Shown here piece after piece: positions 1 through 9,451 of a stretch of 64,000 nucleotides of DNA. Source of the stretch: Edaphochlamys debaryana (Eukaryota > Chlorophyta > Chlorophyceae > Chlamydomonadales); the NCBI GenBank assembly GCA_016858145.1, contig JAEHOE010000039.1, positions 806,001 to 870,000 on the forward strand, given 5' to 3'. Below the pieces are notes generated by a model. It was not told where the DNA came from. It was given only the letters and a program-made list of their open reading frames with translations, and did not search any database. Position numbers and translations under genes: made by a program. How positions within the stretch are numbered: position 1 is the first letter of the stretch; every line of letters starts with the position of its first letter.

Positions 1-1840
1 CCCGCACACGCGTGCCCGCGGCCCCTGGCGCCTCAAGACGGCAGGCCCCAGGGCACACGCCCCGTTCCACTCCTCCGCGCACACCCGGGCAGCGCCAGCC
101 GCCAGCTGCAGCACCAGGGCCCTACCAAAGTGCCAAGTGTGCGACCGCAGGCCCCCGCCCCGCCCCTCCGCGCCCCGTACCTGCGGCTTGACGTACAGGG
201 CGTACGACAGCAGCGTGAGGCGCTCCGACAGCTGCTGCATGCGCCACACGCCCCGGAACACCTGGGGGGGGGCGTGGGGTGGGGTGGGGTGGTGTCAGCA
301 CACTTCAACCCCCTCCTCAGGCAGGCCAGGCCAGGCCACCATGGGCAGCCCGGCAGCGGTCTGCAGCCGCGCAGCCGGGACGTGGGCGCCCCCCTTGCCC
401 TCCCCAAGACCCTGCCCCCTTCCCTCCCCCCCCCCTCCCCACCTGGAAGTCGCCCTCCAGCATCTCGAACGTGATGTCGCTGGCGCGCACCCCGGGGGCA
501 CTGGTGGCGGGGAAGGGGTAGAGCGACTCGATGGAGGCGGCGGGCTCGCCGCTGCTCCAGCCCGTGCCGCCCGCGCTCATGGTGGAGGAGGCGCTGCCGC
601 CGTTGCTGGTGGCCCCCCCCTGGTCCATGGAGGAGCCGGCGGAGGCGGCCGAGGAGGCGGAGGGGGAGCCGGGCGGCGGGCGCGTCATGGCGGACTCGGG
701 CAGCCCCCCGTTCTGGAACTCGGTGCAGCGGAGGGTGACGGCGGCGGAGAACTTGACGCCCATGGCCACATCCTGGGCGCCCACCTGGGGGGGGGAGGGA
801 GGGGAGGGAGGGGAGGGGAGAGGAAAGGGAGGTGAGGGGGTGAGGGGGGTGGCGGAGGTGCAGGAGGGGCAGTGACGGGGGGCGGGGCAGAGAGGTGCAG
901 GGGTGCAGGTGGCTTGGGCGCGGGAGGGGGGCGGGCGGGCAGGGCGTTGTAGCGGGTGCCTGCGCAGCTGAGTCCGCCTGTGGCCGGGTCCCCGTGCCGA
1001 GTTCCCAGGGCGCCCTCGTTTGCACCATACCTTCCCCCCAAGACCTCCAGGCCTCCCCGGGCTGCGTTACCCCCTTTGCCTGCGGAGCGCCCCGCTCCCC
1101 CGAGCGAGCGGCGGAGCTAGAGCTACCACGCTGCACTCTGTGGTGCGCGCTCCCTGCAGAGCCCAGAGTGCCTGGCCTGAAACGGGCCGTCTACGCGCTC
1201 GCCTCTGCCGCCTGCGCACAGGCCGGCTGCCTAGGAGACGGGTAGGACCCGCTTGCTCGCTCGCACAATCGGCGGTCACGCGGTGTAGCATCGCTGGTTG
1301 GCGCCAGCCCCTCCCATCCCCCCTTTCACCCGCCCCGTTCGCAGGGTGCCCCAACTCTCCCTGCACGCCTAGGACTCCACCTGGTAGAGCACCGCCCCGT
1401 AGGCACTCCGCTCCAAGCAGCGGTTCTCAACAAGGCTGGGGATGAACTTCTGCAGGCCATCGTAGTCGGTGAGTGCCGACCAGACGCTTTGCTTGGGCGT
1501 GGCCACAGAGACCGAGGCGAAGATGCGACGGCTGTTCCAGCTCGTCTTCTCCACGTCAATGCGCACGCCTGATGAGCGGGCCGGCGAGGGCAAAACGCGG
1601 TTCGCGCCTTAGCCGAATGGTCCACCGACCGTGACGCCAACAGCGTAATCCGCTCCTGCCGCTGGCACATCGACCGATATGCCAAACTCAAGCGAAAGTT
1701 GGCGCACCTGCTGCAGCCACGGGCCGCACGGCCGCAGAGCAGTGCACCCGCTGCTGCAAGCGTGTGCGGGCCAGCCGAGTAGGCCTCTCCAGTGGGCGCC
1801 CACTGTAGCTAGCGCTGTGTGACGCCTGAAGCGCGTTCAT
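1..1840 (-). CDS. START/COQ10-fold (polyketide cyclase-like) protein, plastid-type, 3'-partial
   Basis: Exons on the minus strand: 1840-1708, 1568-1381, 784-443, 261-181. Phases agree at every junction; the last exon(s) lie beyond position 1. The first exon starts MNALQASHSASYSGR and is Ser/Arg/Ala-rich, like a chloroplast transit peptide. An in-frame upstream ATG at 1876 is an alternative start. The second exon (GVRIDVEKTSWNSRR, VWSALTDYDGLQKFIPSLVEN) is the start of the lipid-binding helix-grip fold. The third holds VGAQDVAMGVKFSA and EMLEGDFQ, and the fourth VFRGVWRMQQL. Word order matches the plant polyketide-cyclase/dehydrase lipid-transport superfamily (Arabidopsis At4g01650 type). These proteins are thought to bind a hydrophobic ligand; the ligand is unknown and no catalytic residues can be assigned. 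A Ser/Gly-rich insert sits in exon 3. Intron 2 (785-1380) is unusually long for this window. The family call is from recalled similarity and fold pattern, not a search. Confidence 0.75.
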
Positions 1841-1848
1841 TGTGAGGG

Positions 1849-1858
1849 GTCTAGGTCG
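1849..1858 (-). promoter_or_regulatory. CGACCTAGAC motif next to START-like gene start
   Basis: On the minus strand this reads CGACCTAGAC and ends 8 nt before the ATG at 1840. It is one of four related sites at gene starts in this window. Function is inferred only from position and recurrence. Confidence 0.35.
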
Positions 1859-2178
1859 TGCGCGCAGCAGGCGCAAATGTCAACCCGCAATTGGTCGCTA
1901 AGTTGAGCAACAAGCTTAACAAGCAAAGGAGACTATCTATGGGGCTTGTCAGGGGGCGCGAGCAAGGCACAGCTTGCGGCAGGGTGCGGGCGGGGCGGGG
2001 CAAGCTCGCCAAACCCCTGCGACCATCGGGGTCCATCGTTTTTTTCCGCCGCAGTCTAAGGGCCCAGTTTAGGCACAGTACGTGACCTCCGACGACTAAT
2101 GAAACACAAATTGTGCCCGTAACCCGACGGCGACGCTCAGCGGGCAAAAGCACAAGTCTTAACGAACGCGACTTGACT

Positions 2179-2188
2179 GACCTAGGTC
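2179..2188. promoter_or_regulatory. GACCTAGGTC palindrome upstream of NEK kinase
   Basis: A perfect 10-bp palindrome about 160 bp upstream of the kinase ATG, inside the divergent promoter region. It matches the 9398-9409 palindrome in its core. The role is inferred. Confidence 0.35.
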
Positions 2189-2351
2189 GGCACCGACACA
2201 TCGCTTGTTTAGTATCCTGATGACTGCTGAAGTGCTAGGGCCAGCCGAGGGCTCGGAAGCACGCCTGCGTGAAGGTCTACCTAGCTGAAGCGGGGAGTGC
2301 CCGCGGACTGGGGCCGGATACCCAGGAGCTGACTTATCACATAAAAGATAG

Positions 2352-4149
2352 ATGTCGTCGGTAAGCCTAGGCTCGTCTGGACGCGTGTTGCATATGCTCG
2401 GGGGCTGCAGCAAAACACTTGCTCTTCCGCGACCCCAGGAGGACTACGCGCCCATACGGCAGATTGGCAAAGGCGCCTTTGGGTAGGTCTGCCCCCCAAG
2501 CTACATCTCGCGGCTTGTAGCACGGCATGTTTGCGGCATGTGGGGCAGGCCGAGCTGACTGCTCTCCTCCGTTGCCCTACGACCTCCTCCTACCCCAGGA
2601 CTGCCCACATCGTCCAGCACAAGGTGTGTGCTACCCCAGCCCGGGCGTGGGAGGCGTGCCCTGCGGCTGCCTTTCGGCCCTACCCCCACCCCACCCTGTC
2701 CCACTGCACTGACGCCCCGGCCCGCCCTCGGCGCCACAGGTTACGGGCGAGCGCTTCGTGCTCAAGCGCGTGCGACTCGCGCGCCAGAGCGCCAAGGAGC
2801 GGCAGTTCAGTGTGCGGGAGCTGCTGCTGCTCTCCAACCTGCGCCACCGCAATGTGCTCGACGTGGGTCTGGGCGGAGGGCGGGGCACCGGGGGCGGAGG
2901 GTGGAGGAGCCCGGCAGACGCAAGGGGCAGGGAGCCCCTGCCGGCGGTGACGCGGCGGTGGGGCCGAGAGCTGATGTCAAGCTGGGCTCGGGGCCAGGCG
3001 GGCAGCCGGGGGTCCGTGCGGCGACCGGGCCGGACCGCCAAAGGCGCTGGGCGCCGCTGGAAGGGTACGGCCTTGCATCCCCAACTATCATACCTTCATC
3101 ACCCCCCGTGTTTGCCCACTTCCGCCCCCACCGCAGTTCAAGGGCTGCTGGGTGGAGGGCGGCTGCAACCTGTGCCTGCTGGTGGAGCTGTGCGAGAGCG
3201 GCGACCTGTTCACGCAGCTGCGGCTGAGGGTGGGGCACGGCGGCGTGGGGGCGGGAGGGGGAAGGGGGGGGGCACCGTTGGGAGTGGCAGGCGAGCAAGG
3301 GGGCGGGCGGGAGAGGAAAGGGATCAGGGAGGAAGGGGTGGGAGGATGGGAGGGGCGCGAGGCCGGGTTCGGCTAGGTCACCTGGTTGCGGCGCTCCCAA
3401 GGACCCCGCTGATGCTCTCCCCACCTGTTCCCCTCACCCCAGGGCCAGGGCCCCGCTGGGGTGCACTTCAGCGAGGAGCACCTGCAGGAGATGGCGGTGC
3501 AGGTGGGGGCGGGGCTGGGGGGGGTGGGGTTGGAGGGGCCGGAGAGGCTGGGACCGGGAGGGAGAAGTCCAGCTCAGGCCGCAGGGGATGTTCGACGATG
3601 TGGGTCGGCCCCCCCGGTCGGCCCCGGAACAGGCACAGCCTCCCACGTGCCCGCCCCCCGCCCCCCCGCGGCTTCCACACCTGTCTACCTCCCCCACCCC
3701 ATCGCCCCCAGCTGCTGTCCGCCATGGCCTACCTGCACCGCTCCTGCATCGTGCACCGCGACCTCAAGTCCTCCAACATCCTCATCACGGGGGAGGGCTG
3801 CCTCAAGGTGGGGGTGCGGGCATGAGGCGGTGGGGCGGCCGGGGTGAAGGGGGGGCAGGACGGGCGAGGGAGGAGGAGTTTGTGCGGCACGGGCTGTGCA
3901 CCGTGCCAGCCCTCCGCCCCCGCGCAGGGCTCTGCACCTGTGGCGCCTTGCTCGACAGCCCTTCTGTTTCCCACCCTGCCATGCTTCCCACGAACCCCAT
4001 CCCCCACCCCTCCCACGCCCCGCAGCTGGCGGACTTCGGTCTCTCGGCGGTGCTGGGCCCCGACACGGGCGGCATGACTAAGACGGTGGTGGGCACACCC
4101 AACTACATGAGCCCCTGCGTGCTGCAGGTGCGCAGGCGGGAGGGGGGCG

Positions 4150-4196
<47 letters not shown>

Positions 4197-7100
4197 GGAA
4201 GCCGCAGGGCGGGGGCCGTGGTGCTGGTTGTGCGCGGTCTGCCGAGGGGAGGCGGCAAAGGATGCCTGCGTCGGCAACAGTCGCAGCAGGACCGTTGGCG
4301 CCAGCCCTGAACGGCCGGCCCTGTGCCCCCCCGCCAACCCGCCTGCCCTCAGGAGAAGCCCTACGGCGCCCCCAACGACATATGGGGGCTGGGCTGTGTG
4401 CTGTACGAGGTGTCGGCCCTCAAGCCCGCGTTCCAGGTGGGCAGGGGAAGGGGGAGGGCTGGCGGGGGCTTGGTTTGTGTCATCCCCGCATCATCCCCGC
4501 CTGCGCCCCTGCACCGGCCCCTTCTTCCCTCGCTCAGGCGTTCAACATGGCGGGTCTGATCAAGAAGGTCGCCTCAGGGCCCCTGCCGCAGCTGCCCTCC
4601 TGCTACAGGTGCGCGGGAGGGGGCGAACGGGCCTGGAGAGGGGAGGGCCGAGCAGATGCAGGGAATGCCGGTGGCTGTGAATGGAGGGTGCGAGTGCCTG
4701 GCAGCATGGCACCGCTGGACCAACCCACATCAACCAAAGCGTCCCACACCCCCGCTCCGCCCCTCTTCCCTCACGCCCCCAACCCCCAGTGAGCAGTGGC
4801 GGGGCCTGGTGCGGTCCATGCTGACGCGGGAGCCCGAGGCGAGGCCCACCGCCGCACAGCTGCTGGAGCTGGACTGGCTGCAGGCAGGGCGGGGGGAGGA
4901 GGGGGGGCTGGGGGGCAGATGGATGGGTGGCTGCAGGCGGGACGTGGGGCGCTGTCATGAGGGGTGGAGCAGTGACGGGGCGGTGTGTTGGGTAACGAGG
5001 AAGGCGGTGTGTGCATCTTCCCATCCTAGCGCCCCCCCCCCCCCCCGCCTCTCCCCTCCCCTCCCCTCCCTGCAGCCCGCCGTGCGGCGCGTGGAGGCCC
5101 GCTTCGGCCCCGAGCTGCCCCCCGGCGCCCCCGAGCTGCTGGAGCGCCTGGCGGACCTGCCCCCGGACATCATGGGCCTGCTCTCCAGCTTCCAGGCGCA
5201 GGAGAGGTGCGGGGGGGGGGGAGGGGGGCTGAGGGGGGGGCGGACGAAGCCGGGCTGTTGGCCTTGCGGCGGGCAGCCGAGAGGGAAGAGGCAGGGCCAC
5301 CATGTCTCTTGGTCCGGGGCATCCTCCCTGGCAACGTCAAGTCTCCTCCCCCCTGCACCTCTGCTCGCCTCTTGAAACCACCCTGACGCTCTTCCCTCCC
5401 CTTCAACCCTTCTCCCCCCAACCCCCCGCCAGGGACGAGAAGCGGCGCGCCGACGAGGCCAAGGAGCGCCGCCGCGCCGCCGCCGCCAAGTGGGACCCCC
5501 TGGTGCGGGCGGCGCAGGGCCCCGCGCCGGCCGCCAAGCTGCCCCCGCTGCAGCCGCACCGGGCCCGCAAGCCCGCGCCGCGCAGGCCGGGGGGCGCCGT
5601 GGACGCCCTGCCCCTGGTGCCGCCGCGCGCAGCGGCAGGCAGCCCCGTGAACGGAGCGCCCGCGGGCGCGGCGGCGGGGCTGGGGGCGCGGCGCAAGACG
5701 TACCACGGCGACGGGGCGCGCGTCAACAGCGGGGGCAACGGCCGGCCCGCGGCTGCGCGGCTGGGCGGGGCGGCGGGCGGCGCTGGGTTGCGGCCGGCGG
5801 AGGTGGTCGTGGCGGCGGCTGGGCAGGTGCGGGGGCGGGGGCGCTGGACTCAGTCTGCCGGGAGGGGGCTGTATCCTGTGGCCGGGAAGGGACTTGCTGT
5901 GCCGAGGAGGATGGGTGACTTGTGCTGGGGAATGAGTCTTCGGCCTGTCCTGACCGCTGCCCCGCCCCCCCCACCCCTCTTCCCCTGCCCGCAGCCCGCC
6001 CGCCCCAGCTCGGCGCCGCCCGACAGCCCCGTGCGCCGCAGCCACATGGGGGGCCCGGGGCCGGAGGAGGGCGAGGGGGAAGGCTCGGACGGGGGCGCCG
6101 GGGGCGAGGCCAGCGGCGGCAGCGGCGGCGGGGCCGCCTGGGACGGCGGCCGGGCCCTGGGCCTGGGCGGGGAGGCCAGCGAGGCGGGGCTGGCGCTGGG
6201 GCTGGGGCCGGAGCCGAGCGATGGGGACGCGGTGTGGGGGCTCGCCTGCCCGACCGCCCCGGCGGAGAAGGGTCAGGAAGAGCGAGTCTTCAGGTGAGGA
6301 GAGAGGGGTTCGGGGGTGGGCCGGAGCGGTCAAGGGCTGGCTGGACGCAGGGCTTGGCCTGTCTACCGAGACCGATGCATGCGACATACCGATCGCAGTG
6401 TTTGCCTATCCCTCACTCTGCCCCACCTCCAAACCTCCACCCTTCGTGCCCCCCGTGCCCCCCAGCCGTCTGGCCAGCCAGGCGGGGCCGCCCGAGGCAC
6501 TGCGCGACGCCCGGGGCAGCGCCAGCAGCGGAGGGGCGCTGGCGGGGGGCGACGGAGGCGGCAGCGGCGGGGGCAGCGGAGGCGGGGCCGCCGTGGACAC
6601 GAGCGCGGAGCTGGGCGTGCGGCACAGCTGCCCGGCCGTGCCCCTGCCCGTGCGGGCGCTCTCCGCCGCCCGACTGGAGCCGCTCGCGCCCGCCGCCCCG
6701 AGCGCGCTGCAGCCAACGGCCGCGTCTAAACGTGCACCGGAGCCCCCGGCTGCGGCCCCCGAGCCTCCCAAGGTATCATCACAAGCACCAGCAGTAGCGC
6801 CCTCCGTGGCCGCATCACCCGAGGCCCCGGCAGCCGCTGCCTCCCGGCCAGCGCCAGACGCCCCGGAGCCGGCTGCGGGATCCGGGACAGAGCCGCCCAC
6901 AGCAACACCTGCCGCTCCCGCGCCGGCCCCAGCGGCTGGCCCCGCCAAGGCCCCGCCCGTCCGCGCAGCCACGGGTCCTCCCGTCATCGGCGTCCCCACA
7001 CCCCGCACCGCCTCCGCATCCCGGGCTGCGCTGGCACCGCCCTCCCCTGCGCGGGCGGCTTCCTCGCTCACGCCCCGCCCAGCCGCCACAGCCGCCAAGC

Positions 7101-7753
7101 CCGCCGCCGGGGCGCAGGCGCCCAAGCCCCCTCCGCCCCTGGCCAAGGTCCCGGCGGCGGCGGGGGCCCCCCGCGCCGCCCCCTCCCCGCGGCCCTCCAC
7201 TGCGGACCGCGGCCGCAGCGCCGGTGCGCCCCCGGGCAGCGCCCCCGCTGCGCCGCCCGCCGCCCGCGACCTGGCGCGCAAGAGCACCGGAAGCATCGCC
7301 GCAGCGGCCGGCGGGGCGCCAGGCGGCAAGGCGGCGGGCACCGGGGAGGCGGCATCAGCGGCAGCGGCACCGACGGCAGCGGCAGCGGCAGCGGCGGGCC
7401 CCCGACCGGAGGTGGGCAGCGCGCGGCCCCCCTCGGCCGTTGCCGGTGTGCGGCGCTCCGGCGTCAGCATCACCGCCCCCACCGTCGTCTCCGCCGCGCG
7501 GGCCTCCCCGCGGGCCACCCCTACGGCGGTGGGGGCGGGGGCGGCCTCGCGGCCCCGGAGCGCCATCGGCACGGGCCCCGGCAGCCGACCCGGCAGCGCC
7601 AAGCCAGTGGCGACAGGGGCAGCGACAGGGGCGCGCTCGGGCAGCTCAACGGCCCTGGAGGCGGCCGGTAGCCGCAGGGCGGTGCCGCCCAGGGCTGAGG
7701 CGGCGCCAGCGGGGTCGCGGCCGGGCACTGCGGGTGCGGCGCGCAAACCGTAG
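2352..7753 (+). CDS. NIMA-related (NEK-type) Ser/Thr protein kinase with long disordered tail
   Basis: Exons: 2352-2360, 2439-2482, 2599-2623, 2740-2862, 3137-3229, 3443-3502, 3712-3807, 4026-4127, 4353-4436, 4538-4608, 4790-4883, 5076-5206, 5433-5826, 5995-6293, 6466-7753. This gives 970 aa with all phases consistent. The first exon is only MSS followed by GTAAGC. The kinase domain spans about residues 4-267: GKGAFG loop, VLK lysine K35, helix-C E53, HRDLKSSNIL (D135), DFG (153-155), GTPNYMSP, and DIWGLGCVLYEV. The pattern GTPxYxSP...KPY...DIWxLGCVLYE is typical of NEKs, which act in cell-cycle and ciliary functions. The usual SPE glutamate is Cys (SPC, residue 181). A charged helix (DEKRRADEAKERRR) and about 500 Ala/Pro/Ser/Gly-rich residues follow. 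Intron 11 uses a GC donor at 4884. Confidence 0.85.
4153..4195 (+). repeat. 43-bp uninterrupted poly-G run in kinase intron 8
   Basis: A run of 43 consecutive G lies just after the 4127/4128 splice donor, within an already G-rich intron. It could form a G-quadruplex in DNA or pre-mRNA. Runs of this length are also error-prone in sequencing, so its exact length is uncertain. Confidence 0.9.
4884..5075 (+). other. GC-AG intron in NEK kinase
   Basis: The donor is CTGCAG|GCAGGG and the acceptor CCCTGCAG|CCC. Joining these keeps phase and gives DWLQ-PAVRRVEARFG. No in-phase GT donor fits as well. Similar GC donors occur at 36265, 49616 and 50770. Confidence 0.65.
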
Positions 7754-9344
7754 CTGCCGGCGGCGCGTCGGGGAGCTGGGCGGCCGGTGGCTTGGGGCAT
7801 GAGATGGGCCAAGGCTTGCAGTGTTGTATGCCTCGCACGTGTGGTGGGAAGACCGGGGCATGCCGCAAGGGCATGGACGGACGGCGAGGAGCGCTCGAAC
7901 ATGCTTGGACCGGGGGGGTGAGCGCAGGCAGCTCTCACAGCGTGGGCGCGGCGTGAAGGCTGCATGCTGCATGCATGGCTCGGAGGACAGGGACGACGAG
8001 GACAGGAGGTACCGCTGGGTGGCGGGGCGTAGGGCCACAGGAGGACGGGGCCCATGGGGACAGCATGAGGCGGACATGTACAAAGGGACCGGGGTCGGGG
8101 TTGACGTCACTTGACTGGACTTGAGGCATGGTGATGCCACGAACAGTGCGATCTAGTACGACTCCGTGCTTGCGGTTTTGTTGGGGCGCACTGGCGCGGC
8201 CCGGGGGCAAGCACTCACGCAGCTGATATAGCTGGAGCAGGCAGGTTACGGCTTGGATATGGCACGCGGTACTGTGCCCTTGAGCTGGGGATCCGGAGCG
8301 AGACTGCTGCACGGTCAAGGACAAGACACGCATGCACGGTGCGTTGGGGGCACAGAAGAGGTTGTTTCTCATCTGCCCCGGACAGGGAAGGGCAGGCACG
8401 GTCCGTGCCAGAACTTCGCAGGCAATCCAGGCACGCCGAGGCACCGCGTCCGCCATACCCTGATGAGAACTTTGCCTCAACGCCAAGCCGGTGAGCATTG
8501 CCGATGCCGATGCCGATGAGCATTGCTGATGTGTTGTTGGGCCTTGAGAGGATTTGGTGCGTTGGCTGCCTGAGGGTAGCAGAGGCGCGGGGAACCCTGA
8601 CAACGGCTGCTTCACCTATACGATGCGGCTTCTGGCCACGTTGTCCTCGTCAAACCCTGACAACGGGGGCCCGTGTAGCAAGATCGAAGTTCGGCCACCG
8701 TCAGGCATGCACAGCCCAGGCACCAGGCTGGAAAGTCACAGCTCACAGGAACAGGAAGAAGAAAGAAGAACCTCACGGCAGCAAAACCCACGCCCCACGC
8801 TGGAGTCAACGTCCACCGAGGACTGGCTGTGAGCTCGGGTAGCACCGCTCTGTGTGAGGTCTCTTGCTGGGAGGCAGCCCTAAGAGACACCGGATAACTG
8901 CAAATGGAGCAGGCGACGAGGTATTGAGCATTGAGACGAGCTGGAAGGGGCGGGGCGCCTGCGTGAGCTGATGAGAGTCTGTCAGACGGCTGAGCCGCCA
9001 GGTGGGCTCACTGCCCAGGCTCAGAGCCCGACTTCAAGTGCAGGGATAAATAGTGAGGAGCAAGACGGAGGATTATGGTAGGGTTCTGCGAGGACGCCTG
9101 GGATTGTCCGGGGGTGACCGGCTGGGCGGGGCTGGGCGGGGCTGCGAGGGGGGTTAGCGGCACGCTCCGGAAATTGCAATCTCACGAGCGGATCACCTCT
9201 GTGTGCATTACAGGGTAGATCACTACAGGCGAGCTGCTGCTTACGCACTTAGGTTCGCAAAAGGGCGCAAGCGCGCGCTTTCAGCCGGGGGAAGTCTGCC
9301 ACTACTGACGCGTTAAGCCGCACGCTTTTCCCTACAGCTGAATG

Positions 9345-9352
9345 CATAAATA
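9345..9352 (+). promoter_or_regulatory. TATA-like CATAAATA
   Basis: An AT-rich octamer in a GC-rich setting, about 100 bp upstream of the ATG at 9452. The position would suit a TATA element with a short 5' UTR. There is no transcript evidence. Confidence 0.35.
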
Positions 9353-9397
9353 GCTTAGACAGCCAGACAGAGGCTCGCGCACGATGCGCAAACTCGC

Positions 9398-9409
9398 CGA
9401 CCTAGGTCG
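9398..9409. promoter_or_regulatory. CGACCTAGGTCG palindrome upstream of giant CCCH gene
   Basis: A perfect 12-bp palindrome with partly matching flanks (CTCGC...CGAG), 42 nt before the ATG at 9452. It shares its core with sites at 2179-2188, 1849-1858 and 40541-40552, all near gene starts. Confidence 0.45.
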
Positions 9410-9451
9410 CGAGTGCATTCGCTAGACACGTTTCCGCGGGAGGGCGCCAGG

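Larger units (their letters stand above)
1841..2351. promoter_or_regulatory. Divergent intergenic region between START-like gene and NEK kinase
   Basis: These 511 bp separate two head-to-head starts (1840 minus, 2352 plus), so they should hold both promoters. The base composition is less GC-extreme than in the flanking genes. The region has a perfect GACCTAGGTC palindrome at 2179-2188 and a related site at 1849-1858. No convincing ORF was seen. A CATAAAAG string lies immediately before the kinase ATG, too close to be a usual TATA box. Confidence 0.5.
7754..9451. other. Intergenic region between kinase and giant CCCH/helicase gene
   Basis: These 1,698 bp hold the kinase 3' UTR and the promoter of the next gene. 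No credible exon chain was found; short ORFs here lack family features. There are two copies of AACCCTGACAACGG (near 8592 and 8654) and a short GCCGAT repeat near 8500. AT-richer GATAAATA (9045-9052) and CATAAATA (9345-9352) lie toward the next gene. No tRNA-like B box or transposon ends were recognised. Confidence 0.5.

Noticed and set aside
1..180. Last exon of the START-like gene within 1-120
   Set aside because: Open frames after possible acceptors (for example near 105) do not resemble the family's C-terminal segment; the region is probably intron and the exon off the window.
785..1380. Separate small gene inside the long intron of the START-like gene
   Set aside because: Open frames there are short, Pro/Arg-rich and without start context or motifs; the flanking exons splice in phase.
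5170..6387. 405-codon minus-strand frame opposite kinase exons
   Set aside because: Shadow of the plus-strand kinase tail; it crosses confirmed splice sites.
6406..8055. 549-codon open frame on the minus strand opposite the kinase tail
   Set aside because: It mirrors the Ala/Pro/Gly-rich plus-strand codons; very GC-rich DNA leaves antisense frames open. No domain or exon chain was seen.
8592..8667. Direct repeat AACCCTGACAACGG as a target-site duplication
   Set aside because: Only about 60 bp separates the copies and there are no inverted ends or ORF between them.
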